Source: Candidatus Aminicenantota bacterium (GTDB lineage Bacteria > Acidobacteriota > Aminicenantia > UBA2199). Taken from it: a stretch of 31,073 nucleotides of DNA. The position numbers and the translations under genes were made by a program. The DNA lies in contig JAPKZM010000325.1 of the NCBI GenBank assembly GCA_026393775.1, forward strand, positions 1 through 31,073. Reading direction: 5' to 3'. The notes under the pieces are model-generated. The model saw only the letters and a program-made list of their open reading frames with translations, was not told where the DNA came from and made no database searches. Each line of letters opens with the position of its first letter. Positions within the stretch are counted from its first letter, which is position 1. This document shows, piece after piece, positions 16,406-23,502 of this stretch.

Positions 16406-17846
16406 TGGTTGCGTCCATGGCGAATACGAGCAACAGGCAGCAGAAAAGAGCAAAAAACGCCATTTTAACAAGTTTGGGAAAACGCTGCCAAAACACGATG
16501 GGGCCGCTGCCACCGCTGTTCTTGTAAAAAAATTCAATGAGCACAAAAGGCAGCAGCAGGAGCAGGTTGAAAAGCAGATGAATGCTCTCGTCATCCGGGA
16601 AGCGGAATTCTATCTGACCGATGGCAGTCAAGGCGGCGGGAAAAGAGGGAGCGCGGAAAAAGATCCAGGCGAAGGAAACCAGGTTGAAGGTCACGAAGAT
16701 GCTCCAGGCGGCATGGAGCCGCGGCAGGCGCTGCAAACCGGTTTTTTTGACAATTTTTTTTCGCAGCCGCTTGCTGGCGTAAGCAAACGTCATGTAGACA
16801 CCATACAGGGCGCCCCAAATGACAAATGTCCAGCCGGCTCCATGCCAAAGCCCGCCCAGCAGCATGGTCAGAAAAATGCCGACGAAATAACCCCATGTTT
16901 CAGCCTTGACGGCCAGAAGTTCAGCGCCCTTGATCCGCCTCATGGTGGCGTAGGCCAGAGGCAGGAACAGATAGTCCCGCAACCAGCTGGAGAGCGATAT
17001 ATGCCAGCGGTTCCAGAACTCGCTGACGCTTCTGGAAAAGTAGGGAAAGTCGAAATTCTTCTGCGAAGTAAAGCCGAGGATGCGGCTGACGCCGATCGCC
17101 ATGTCACTGTAGCCGGAGAAATCGCAATAGATCTGAAAGGCGTAGAAGTAAGCGGCAAAAACCAGGTAGAGCCTCTGGCCTTCGGGACTGCGAAACACGT
17201 GGGTCACGAAAAAAATCATCCGGTCGGCGATGACCATTTTTTTAAACAGGCCCCAGACGATCAAGCGGAAACCCGACGTGATCCTGTCCCAGTCAAAATG
17301 GACCGGGCTTTTCAATTGCGGGATCAGGTGCGCGGCCCGGTCGATGGGCCCGGCCAACAGCTGCGGGAAAAACGACACGTACAAGGCGTAGATGCCGAGA
17401 TGTTTCTCGGCGGGGATGCGCCGGAGATAGACATCGATCAGATAGCTGAGCATCCTGAAGGTAAAAAAGGAAATCCCGATCGGTAGCAGGATGTGCAGCG
17501 AAGACTTCATCGGCTCGTGCCGCAGATAGCCGATCAGATCCAGGAGGGTCTGCCAGAACAAGCCCAGATACTTGAAGACAAAAAGCAGTCCCAGGGAAAC
17601 CGTCAATCCCGACCAGAAAAACAGCTTCCTCCGCCCGGGTGAACGCGCCGCGTCCATGCCCCGAGCGGCGACATATGTCACCAGAGTGGGAAAAGCCAGC
17701 AGCAGCAAATACTCCTTTTTCCAATAACCGTAAAAAAAATAGCTGGCCAGCAGCAGGAAGAGCCATTTGAACTTTTGCGGCACGAAAAAATAGAGCGTGA
17801 AAATAACGGCGAAAAATCCCCAGAAATCAATGGAATTGAATAACAT
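16380..17846 (-). CDS. MBOAT-family membrane O-acyltransferase (AlgI/DltB-like)
   Basis: 488 residues from the ATG at 17846, giving the typical family start MLFNSIDFWGFF; an alternative start three codons upstream is less likely. About ten or more membrane segments. Key motifs: LLPIGISFFTFRMLSYLIDVYL (about 120-140), GYSDMAIGVSRILGF, SEFWNRWHISLSSWLRDYLFLPL with His282, and LLGGLWHGAGWTFVIWGALYG with the conserved membrane His335. Family members move acyl (often acetyl) groups from the cytoplasm onto exported polysaccharides or teichoic acids. The adjacent SGNH-like gene is the usual partner. Co-transcription with an LptC/LptA-like gene suggests that LPS or a related glycan is the acceptor (inference). 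Confidence 0.92.
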   Translation of the reverse strand: MLFNSIDFWGFFAVIFTLYFFVPQKFKWLFLLLASYFFYGYWKKEYLLLLAFPTLVTYVAARGMDAARSPGRRKLFFWSGLTVSLGLLFVFKYLGLFWQTLLDLIGYLRHEPMKSSLHILLPIGISFFTFRMLSYLIDVYLRRIPAEKHLGIYALYVSFFPQLLAGPIDRAAHLIPQLKSPVHFDWDRITSGFRLIVWGLFKKMVIADRMIFFVTHVFRSPEGQRLYLVFAAYFYAFQIYCDFSGYSDMAIGVSRILGFTSQKNFDFPYFSRSVSEFWNRWHISLSSWLRDYLFLPLAYATMRRIKGAELLAVKAETWGYFVGIFLTMLLGGLWHGAGWTFVIWGALYGVYMTFAYASKRLRKKIVKKTGLQRLPRLHAAWSIFVTFNLVSFAWIFFRAPSFPAALTAIGQIEFRFPDDESIHLLFNLLLLLPFVLIEFFYKNSGGSGPIVFWQRFPKLVKMAFFALFCCLLLVFAMDATNEFIYMQF

Positions 17847-17856
17847 AATTTTCAAT

Positions 17857-17885
17857 TATATAACCTATTACCGGGGTTATGTCAA
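17857..17885 (-). promoter_or_regulatory. Predicted near-leaderless promoter of the MBOAT operon
   Basis: A perfect TTGACA (17885-17880), a 17-base spacer and TATATA (17862-17857) on the minus strand; TATAAT at 17860-17855 is an alternative with a 19-base spacer. The predicted start is at 17848-17850, only two to four bases before the ATG at 17846, with no Shine-Dalgarno between. Confidence 0.6.
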
Positions 17886-17950
17886 CTGGAAAAGAAGCGT
17901 GCGGGCGATGAAAACCCGGGAGGAGCCTGCGTCCGGGCTCGCTGGTTCAG

Positions 17951-18022
17951 GAGCCCCTTCATCAGGGACTCTAAGGGCCCCTTCATCAGGGACTCTAAGG
18001 GCACCCTCATCGGGTATACTAA
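17951..18022. repeat. Three tandem 24-bp hairpin-forming repeats
   Basis: Units at 17951-17974, 17975-17998 and 17999-18022. The first two differ by one base. The third differs at several positions but keeps the GGGC start, the TCATC core and the CTAA end (units 1 and 2: CTCTAA; unit 3: TACTAA). Each unit can form a 5-base stem around a constant GATGA loop when read as minus-strand RNA. The unit nearest 18022 overlaps the stop codon of the ferritin-like gene, so the repeats form its 3' untranslated region. A further hairpin, GGGCTC (17935-17940) with GAGCCC (17951-17956), joins the first unit. Confidence 0.85.
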
Positions 18023-18522
18023 GGACCGACGTGGATCAACTCCTGTTCCTGCCCGAATTCTTCCAGACGTTCCAGATTGCTTTTTTCCAAATCGAGCAGT
18101 TTATAATGGCCCATTTCCATCATCGAGAAATAAATGAGCAGGTTCTTCTTCTCCACGTCGTCGCCGAAGCGTTCGGCCAATTGCAGGTAAAAATCGTGGG
18201 CGGCCCGCTCGGCTTTCATGGCCTGGGCGAATACGGCGCTGAGCGGGACCTGTTCGTCCCGGAAAAGAATTTCCGGCAGCGGCACCACCGGCTGGGCGGG
18301 GATGACGATTTCGCGGCCGGGAAACCGCTGGCGGAAAATTCCCTCCAACGCCTGGCGGTGCTTATCTTCCTCCAGGGCGAGAAAATTCAGCCGCTCGCGC
18401 AAAAAAGCGTTCTGCACCTTCTGCGCCAGCCGGGCATAGACGTCATGACTGCTGATCTCGCTTTTCAAGGCGGCCAGGAGCAGGTCGGCCAGCTCATATC
18501 CGGACAAATCCATTTTTTTCAT
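18019..18522 (-). CDS. Ferritin-like diiron protein (rubrerythrin-like, no rubredoxin domain)
   Basis: 167 residues from the ATG at 18522, which has GGAG seven bases upstream. It is a four-helix bundle with two diiron half-sites: Glu in ALKSEISSHDVY with EEDKH (ExxH), and Glu in MKAERAAHDFY with EMGH (ExxH) near residue 140. The proline-rich linker between the halves (IPAQPVVPLPE) is typical of bacterial ferritin-like DUF2202/rubrerythrin-type proteins. There is no CxxC rubredoxin module, so electrons may come from the neighbouring rubrerythrin or elsewhere. The predicted role is peroxide or iron handling in the cytoplasm. It lies 17 bases after the rubrerythrin gene. The stop codon lies within the first tandem repeat. 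Confidence 0.8.
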   Translation of the reverse strand: MKKMDLSGYELADLLLAALKSEISSHDVYARLAQKVQNAFLRERLNFLALEEDKHRQALEGIFRQRFPGREIVIPAQPVVPLPEILFRDEQVPLSAVFAQAMKAERAAHDFYLQLAERFGDDVEKKNLLIYFSMMEMGHYKLLDLEKSNLERLEEFGQEQELIHVGP

Positions 18523-18539
18523 GGTTGTTCTCCCTGTGT

Positions 18540-19124
18540 TTAATAATTCTCGACGAAGACTTCGAAATAATCCCGGGGATGCTCGCAGAGCGGACATTTG
18601 TCAGGGACTTCCGTGCCCGCGAAAATGAAGCCGCATTTCCGGCATTTCCACAGTACTTTGTGCCCCTTCTTGAACACCTCCCCGCTTTTGACGTTGGCGA
18701 GCAGTTTACGGTAGCGGGCTTCGTGCCTTTTCTCCACCGTGGCGATGCCCCTGAAGGTGCGGGCGACGTCGGCGAAGCCTTCCTCTTCGGCGGTGCGGGC
18801 GAATCCGGAATACAAGCTGGACCATTCTTCATTCTCGCCGTTGGCGGCGTACTCCAGGTTCTTGGCCGTCGTGTCTAGGCCAACGGGATAGGCGGCTTGG
18901 ATGTTCACTACTTCGCCGTTCATGACTTTGACCAGGTGCTTGTAGAACAGCTTGGCGTGCATGCGTTCGTTCTCGGCCGTCTCCAGGAAAATTTCCTCTA
19001 TCTGTTTGAAGCCCTCCTTGCCGGCCGTCTTGGCGTAATAGGTATAACGCATGCGCGCCTGCGATTCGCCGGCGAAAGCCTTCATCAAGTTCTCGGCGGT
19101 TTTGCTTCCCTTAAGATTTTTCAC
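18540..19124 (-). CDS. Rubrerythrin
   Basis: 194 residues, the normal size. The start is a GTG at 19124 with AGAGG seven bases upstream, giving KNLKGSKTAENLMKAFAGESQARMRY. The diiron ferritin-like domain carries ENERMH and EKRH (ExxH) motifs. A C-terminal rubredoxin-like Fe(SCys)4 domain has CRKCGFIF and CPLCEHP. It reduces hydrogen peroxide in anaerobes using rubredoxin-domain electrons. Only three bases separate it from the upstream methyltransferase gene, so it is expressed from the promoter at 20161 unless an internal one exists; that pairing is unexpected functionally. Confidence 0.96.
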   Translation of the reverse strand: MKNLKGSKTAENLMKAFAGESQARMRYTYYAKTAGKEGFKQIEEIFLETAENERMHAKLFYKHLVKVMNGEVVNIQAAYPVGLDTTAKNLEYAANGENEEWSSLYSGFARTAEEEGFADVARTFRGIATVEKRHEARYRKLLANVKSGEVFKKGHKVLWKCRKCGFIFAGTEVPDKCPLCEHPRDYFEVFVENY

Positions 19125-19127
19125 CCT

Positions 19128-20114
19128 TCAACCTCTTTTTTTTTCCAACTTGCGCAGCCAGATCTGCCCGCCGCCCCCGCGGGCGCACATGGGCATCCGC
19201 GCGCTCATGAATTCGTGCTTCATGCGCCCGAGCCAAGCGCTGAAAAGCTCGATGCGATAGGTGGAGTTGTTCATCAGGAACGCGCGCAGCAGGTATTGCT
19301 CGTTCCAAGCCCGGCCTTCCTCGAGCCATTCGAGCGGATACTCGAGATTCCAGGCGATATCGTGAATGTGGATCAGCACGCCGGGCGCCAGCGCCGGCAG
19401 CACGTTGAAATAAAGGCGGTTGACGTCGCTGCCAATCTTGCTGACGTGCGACGAGTCGATAAAGAGTACGTCATTCTCGGCCAGCGCCGCAAACCTGTCG
19501 ATCGGCACTTCCTGCACCCGTTTCTCAATGAGGGTGCAGCGGGTGTGATCGTCCGCGCGCAGCAACGTTCGCAGCCGCGACATGTCGGGATCGATGAAGG
19601 TGAACTCGACCTTTTTCCCCAGCACCAACTCGCCCACGTCGAGCATCGCCGCCGAACTGAAGCCGGAGCCCACCTCGATCACGCGCCGCGGCTGAGCCTC
19701 GCGCAGCATGCAGTAGAGCATGATCGCATCGTGGTGTCCGTAGGATGGATTATCCAAATAAAACCGTCGCCCCGGGACCTGTATCTCCGGAAAGGGCTGG
19801 TCGGGATAGTACGAGGCGAAACGCTCGAGACGCGCGAATTGTCCGGCCTCGTTGAGATCCACAGCGGGAAACGGCGGCCCCAGATCTCCGCGTGCGAACG
19901 CCTCGGCGATTTCTGTGCGCGATGGAATCGGGGAGCAAAAATGTCCCGGCGGCACGAAGCGCGTCCATTCATCCTGGTTGGCCTTCAGGCGCAGGAATTC
20001 CGCTTGCAGCCTTGCCCGCTCATTCTTAAGCTCCGCTAGCCGCCTTGTTCGCTCATCATCCAGTTTCTTGAAGAAAGGCAGCAAGCGCAGATACCGGCGA
20101 AAATTTAAAGCCAT
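19128..20114 (-). CDS. Class I SAM-dependent methyltransferase with N-terminal coiled coil
   Basis: 328 residues. Residues about 15-50 (FFKKLDDERTRRLAELKNERARLQAEFLRL) form a charged coiled coil. The Rossmann methyltransferase core starts with VIEVGSGFSSAAML (SAM-binding motif I, about residue 141), then FIDPDMSRL, then FIDSSHVSKIGSDVNRLYFNVLPALAPGVLIHIHDI, the acidic/His block typical of the Methyltransf_24 type found in glycan-modification loci. A conserved YGHHDAIMLY precedes motif I. The substrate is unknown; surface glycan or a small metabolite is possible. The ATG at 20114 has no strong ribosome-binding site. It heads the rubrerythrin/ferritin-like unit. Confidence 0.8.
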   Translation of the reverse strand: MALNFRRYLRLLPFFKKLDDERTRRLAELKNERARLQAEFLRLKANQDEWTRFVPPGHFCSPIPSRTEIAEAFARGDLGPPFPAVDLNEAGQFARLERFASYYPDQPFPEIQVPGRRFYLDNPSYGHHDAIMLYCMLREAQPRRVIEVGSGFSSAAMLDVGELVLGKKVEFTFIDPDMSRLRTLLRADDHTRCTLIEKRVQEVPIDRFAALAENDVLFIDSSHVSKIGSDVNRLYFNVLPALAPGVLIHIHDIAWNLEYPLEWLEEGRAWNEQYLLRAFLMNNSTYRIELFSAWLGRMKHEFMSARMPMCARGGGGQIWLRKLEKKRG

Positions 20115-20131
20115 GCGTCACCCATGGCCGC

Positions 20132-20161
20132 ATTTTAAATGATAACCATCCGCAATGTCAA
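20132..20161 (-). promoter_or_regulatory. Predicted promoter of the methyltransferase-rubrerythrin unit
   Basis: TTGACA (20161-20156), an 18-base spacer and TAAAAT (20137-20132) on the minus strand. The predicted start near 20125 gives an 11-base leader and coincides with an out-of-frame ATG opening a six-codon ORF that overlaps the methyltransferase start. Confidence 0.6.
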
Positions 20162-20246
20162 CCATCATTGTGCCGGGGCTGCCTGACCCAGGAGCCAGCT
20201 ACTTATGTTTTCAAATAGCAATCCTAATATTGGGTTGTATAAGTTT

Positions 20247-20870
20247 CTAAGCCCAAGCCATTAGAGCTTTGAACTTCTCCGCGTCATCGCCGGCCCGGAC
20301 AAGGCGTGGCGGCGACACTTTCAGGTCGACGATTGTCGAACCCCGGGATGGCGGCAGAACCCCATTGTCGAGAAGGAGATCGATGCCCGGGAAAGCCGCG
20401 GCGATTTCCGCCGGATCGTTCAGCGGCATTTCGCCCCGGCGGTTGACCGATGTGCTGACCAGGGGCATGGCCAGCTTTTCGATCATTTGCAGCAACGGCG
20501 GCAAGCCGGGAATGCGGATGCCGATCAGGCTGCTGTTTTTTAAAAGCCGGCGATCCACGGCCGGGTTGGCCGCGAACAAAAAGGTGAATTTTCCGGGCAG
20601 CAGTCCGCTCAAGCTCCGCCGGAACAGGTTGGGGATATCCGTTGCCAAGGCTTCCAGCATGGCCAGCGAGCTTACGACAACAGAATAAGGCTGATCGCCC
20701 CGGTTTTTCAAACGATCGATCTTCTCCAGCAAGGCTACGGAATAGAAATTTCCGCCCAGCCCGTACAGGGTATCGGTAGGATAGGCGATCACCCCGTCGT
20801 CATGGAGGCAAGCGCTGATCTTTTTGAAATTGACGGCGTTGGCGATGGCGGTGAAAGGGATGGTGATCAT
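20247..20870 (-). CDS. L-threonylcarbamoyladenylate synthase (Sua5/YrdC/TsaC family)
   Basis: 207 residues, the length of single-domain TsaC/YrdC. The family hallmark DDGVIAYPTDTLYGLGGNF lies near residue 25, KNRGDQPYSVVVSS follows as the KxR...P substrate loop, and TSVNRRGEMP and RGSTIVDL complete the active-site cleft. It makes threonylcarbamoyl-AMP from Thr, bicarbonate and ATP for the universal t6A37 tRNA modification. There is no C-terminal Sua5 domain. Its ATG overlaps the stop of the NamZ-like gene by four bases (ATGA), so it depends on translation of that gene. Confidence 0.93.
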   Translation of the reverse strand: MITIPFTAIANAVNFKKISACLHDDGVIAYPTDTLYGLGGNFYSVALLEKIDRLKNRGDQPYSVVVSSLAMLEALATDIPNLFRRSLSGLLPGKFTFLFAANPAVDRRLLKNSSLIGIRIPGLPPLLQMIEKLAMPLVSTSVNRRGEMPLNDPAEIAAAFPGIDLLLDNGVLPPSRGSTIVDLKVSPPRLVRAGDDAEKFKALMAWA

Positions 20871-22033
20871 GGGTAGAGGAGAAACGGGCGGACCACTTCG
20901 GCGTAAGCGGCGATCTCAGCCTCAATTTCGGCGCGGATCCCGGCAGAGGGAACATTCTTTTCGATGGCCATGCGGATCAGGCCCGAGCCGCAGATCATGT
21001 CGATGGGCGGTCGCTCGAATTCGAACTCGTAAGGCGGTGCCTGCCAGCGAAAATCGTCGGGATGCAATTGCCTGGCCAGTCGAATCAGGTCATAGTAAAC
21101 GGCGAAGCTGCGACAGTTCGACCGGTTCCGCACCTGGACCTGGAGTCCGCGGCAGACCTGGCCAGCGAACTTGGAAAACTCAGGTTTGAAAAAAACCGGG
21201 ATGAACGAAACTCCGGGCAGCCGCAGCCGTTCCATCTCCGCGCACAGCCGGGAATGATCGAGGAAGGGGCTGCCGACGAACTCGAACGGCCGGGTCGTGC
21301 CCCGCCCTTCGGATAGGTTGGTTCCTTCGAGCATGACGGCACCGGGATAGACCAGGGCGGCGGCCAGCGCGGGCAGGTTGGGCGACGGGTAGGTCCAGAT
21401 GCCGTCCCAAAAATCCCGGCGCCGCCAGTTCCGGACCTTGACCACGGTCAGCTGCAGATCCAGGAAGTAATAACTCTGGGCATAGGACAGATATTCGCCG
21501 ACACTCAACGAGTGGCGCATGGGAACCGGCAATTGGCCGACGATGCTGAAATAGTCTGGCCGGCAGACAGAGCCTTCGCGAACGAGGCCGTTGAGCGGAT
21601 TGCACCGGTCAAGGACGATCACCTCAACGCCACGGCCGCTCAGCCAGCGCATGAGCATCACCAGGTGGTTGATAAACGTGTATACCCGCGTGCCGACGTC
21701 AAACACGTCGATCAGAACAGCATCCAGGCCATCTAGCCAGCTGTCTTCCGGCAGCAGGGACTCCCCGTACAGACTGCGGACGGGCAGGGACATTTCCGGC
21801 CAGTCGTGTGAGGGAGACAGGACCATGTTGTCCTGCCGGTCGACAAAAAATCCATGCTGCAGCGACCATATGGCCCGCAGACCTTTGCCGGCCAACTGCC
21901 GCACGACCTGGTAAACCGGACGGCCGCTAGCGTCAACGGTTGCGCTTCCGCTGATCAGGGCAACAGACTTGCAGCCGACAATTTTTTTGAATGTCTGCGG
22001 CAGGGCATCAATGCCGTTCAATATTCTGGCCAC
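20867..22033 (-). CDS. DUF1343 / NamZ-type exo-beta-N-acetylmuramidase (GH171-like)
   Basis: 388 residues from a GTG at 22033, preferred because GGGGAG precedes it at good spacing; an ATG at 22048 would have no ribosome-binding site. Family motifs: NGIDALPQTFKKIVGCKSVALISGSATVD at the start, then LQHGFFVDRQDNM, SLYGESLLPEDSWLDGLDAVLIDVFDVGTRVYTFI, VIVLDRCNPLNG, WTYPSPNLPALAAALVYPGAVMLEGTNLSEGRGTTRPFEFVGSPFLD (broken here into its conserved blocks). These proteins trim N-acetylmuramic acid from the non-reducing ends of peptidoglycan fragments. No signal peptide is seen, so a cytoplasmic cell-wall recycling role is likely. Overlaps the Sua5/YrdC gene by four bases. Confidence 0.88.
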   Translation of the reverse strand: MARILNGIDALPQTFKKIVGCKSVALISGSATVDASGRPVYQVVRQLAGKGLRAIWSLQHGFFVDRQDNMVLSPSHDWPEMSLPVRSLYGESLLPEDSWLDGLDAVLIDVFDVGTRVYTFINHLVMLMRWLSGRGVEVIVLDRCNPLNGLVREGSVCRPDYFSIVGQLPVPMRHSLSVGEYLSYAQSYYFLDLQLTVVKVRNWRRRDFWDGIWTYPSPNLPALAAALVYPGAVMLEGTNLSEGRGTTRPFEFVGSPFLDHSRLCAEMERLRLPGVSFIPVFFKPEFSKFAGQVCRGLQVQVRNRSNCRSFAVYYDLIRLARQLHPDDFRWQAPPYEFEFERPPIDMICGSGLIRMAIEKNVPSAGIRAEIEAEIAAYAEVVRPFLLYP

Positions 22034-22051
22034 GCTCGTCTCCCCCATGGG

Positions 22052-22060
22052 AGTATAACA
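22052..22060 (-). promoter_or_regulatory. Predicted extended -10 promoter of the NamZ-Sua5 unit
   Basis: On the minus strand TGTTATACT (22060-22052) is an extended -10 element. TTGACT lies 15 bases upstream of the hexamer, a short spacing. The predicted start near 22045 leaves a 12-base leader consisting of the Shine-Dalgarno before the GTG at 22033. Confidence 0.45.
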
Positions 22061-22106
22061 AAAAGCCACATAAGTCAAGAGGTGAATCGAGCCGGCGGCC
22101 GGGCTC

Positions 22107-22135
22107 TTGCGCACCAACCCGAATTCTGCTATACT
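22107..22135 (+). promoter_or_regulatory. Predicted promoter of rpoZ-waaF
   Basis: TTGCGC (22107-22112), a 17-base spacer and TATACT (22130-22135) with TG at 22127-22128 (extended -10). The start is expected near 22142, with a leader of about 14 bases containing GGAGGA. It diverges from the NamZ promoter. Confidence 0.5.
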
Positions 22136-22155
22136 TTTTTATCACGGAGGAAGAT

Positions 22156-22458
22156 GTGTACAATACGAACGGCATAGACAGCAAGTTCAGGCTGGCCATA
22201 CTGGTCGCCCGGCGGGCCAAGCAACTCATCGGCGGAGCCAAAAAAAAAGTCGATATTAAAGCCGAAAATGTCCTGACCATCGCCATGGAGGAATTCAAAC
22301 AAGGGAAAATAGATTTTGACATTCTCAACCAGGATCAAACCTTATTGGACGAAGAAAACCAGGAACTCGGAGCCGAAGCGGTAGCTGCAAACGAAAGTGA
22401 ATTGGTTGAAGAATGCGAAGCCGGGGAAGAAGGGGATCAGCCGCAACCTGAATCCTGA
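22156..22458 (+). CDS. rpoZ: DNA-directed RNA polymerase omega subunit
   Basis: 100 residues. The start is a GTG at 22156 with GGAGGA (22146-22151) just upstream; the overlapping ATG at 22154 is in another frame and stops after seven codons. The conserved omega core is visible: SKFRLAILVARRAKQLIGG, then AENVLTIAMEEFKQGKIDF, matching E. coli 'NRFDLVLVAARRARQM...VIALREIEEGLI'. The C-terminal 35 residues are a very acidic, Glu-rich tail (EENQELGAEAVAANESELVEE) typical of omega extensions. Omega helps assemble and stabilise RNA polymerase. waaF follows after 14 bases. Confidence 0.87.
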   Translation: MYNTNGIDSKFRLAILVARRAKQLIGGAKKKVDIKAENVLTIAMEEFKQGKIDFDILNQDQTLLDEENQELGAEAVAANESELVEECEAGEEGDQPQPES

Positions 22459-22472
22459 TCGACCGTTCTTGA

Positions 22473-23501
22473 ATGAACACCGTCATCCGCGCGCCCAACT
22501 GGATCGGGGACGGCATCATGAGTTTGCCCGCGCTCCGGGCCTTCAAAGAATTTTTTCCCGCTGACAAGTTGACCCTGTGCGTCAAGCACTACCTGGCCGA
22601 CCTGTTTCTGAATGTCGCCGAAATTGACGAGATCATGGCCATCCCCGACCGTTGGACGGCCGGAAGCTATCTGGACCATTTGCGGCGCTTCAGGGAAAAA
22701 CGTTTTGAGCGCGGCATCCTGTTTACCAATTCCTTCTCATCGGCCCTTTTTTTCCGTCTGGCGCGCATTGGCAACCTCAGCGGTTATGACCGGGACGGGC
22801 GCGGCTGGCTCCTGGCCGGGAAAACCCCCAGCCGCGATGATCGTGAACACCACCAATTCCACTATTTGCGGATCATCGAACATCTGGCCGGACAAAAAAC
22901 AACGCGCCCTTTCTCCGCCGGCTTGGTGCTATCCGCCGAGGAAAAATCCCGGGCGACCGGCATCATGTCCGGCATGGGAATCAATGCCGGCCATGAGCGG
23001 ATGGCGATCGCACCGGCTGCGGCTTACGGCAGCGCCAAGACCTGGCTGCCGGAGCGCTTCCAGGCCGTGATCCGCGCCTGGCAGGAGTCCCACCCGGCCA
23101 TAGAAATTTTATTGCTGGGCAGCCCGGGCGAAAAAGAAAAAGTAAACGCCATCGCCGAAGGCCTGCCCGGGAGTGTTCACGATCTGGCCGGTCGCCTGAG
23201 CCTGCGTGAAACCATCATCCTCATCGCCAGCTGCCGGCTGGTCATCTGCAACGACTCCGGGTTGATGCATATCGCTTCCAGTCTGGGGATCCCGTTGCTG
23301 GCGATCTTCGGGCCGACGGAGCATCAAAAAACCCCGCCGCTGGCTGGGCCGTGCCGGCTGCTTTATCATGGCGCCGATTGCGCTCCCTGCCGCTACCGGG
23401 AATGCCCGAGCGATCATCGCTGCATGACCGCCGTGACCAGCGCAGAAGTTTTGGCAGCAGCCGAAGCATTATGGAACCTGCCCAGGACTGATGGGAAATA
23501 A
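22473..23501 (+). CDS. waaF: ADP-heptose:LPS heptosyltransferase (glycosyltransferase family 9)
   Basis: 342 residues, as expected for WaaF-type enzymes. Family marks: RAPNWIGDGIMSLPALRAF at the N-terminus; IAPAAAYGSAKTWLPERF in mid-protein (the 'aPGa.yG.aKrWp' block); VICNDSGLMHIASSLGIPLLAIFGPTEHQKTPP (donor site); and a C-terminal cysteine-rich CAPCRYRECPSDHRCM typical of heptosyltransferase II. It adds heptose to the LPS inner core on the cytoplasmic face, which implies the cell makes ADP-heptose LPS. The next gene, gmhB, belongs to the same ADP-heptose pathway and starts one base after the stop. Confidence 0.9.
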   Translation: MNTVIRAPNWIGDGIMSLPALRAFKEFFPADKLTLCVKHYLADLFLNVAEIDEIMAIPDRWTAGSYLDHLRRFREKRFERGILFTNSFSSALFFRLARIGNLSGYDRDGRGWLLAGKTPSRDDREHHQFHYLRIIEHLAGQKTTRPFSAGLVLSAEEKSRATGIMSGMGINAGHERMAIAPAAAYGSAKTWLPERFQAVIRAWQESHPAIEILLLGSPGEKEKVNAIAEGLPGSVHDLAGRLSLRETIILIASCRLVICNDSGLMHIASSLGIPLLAIFGPTEHQKTPPLAGPCRLLYHGADCAPCRYRECPSDHRCMTAVTSAEVLAAAEALWNLPRTDGK

Positions 23502-23502
23502 A

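Noticed and set aside
17951..18022. CRISPR array
   Set aside because: The units are directly contiguous with no unique spacers and no cas genes are nearby.
17797..18543. Plus-strand frame encoding an APSSGTLR repeat peptide over the tandem repeats
   Set aside because: It runs antisense through the ferritin-like gene and the MBOAT start; the peptide repeat is only a consequence of a 24-base (8-codon) DNA repeat.
22154..22177. ATG at 22154 as the rpoZ start
   Set aside because: It is out of frame with the omega core and stops after seven codons; the overlapping GTG at 22156 is in frame and correctly spaced from GGAGGA.
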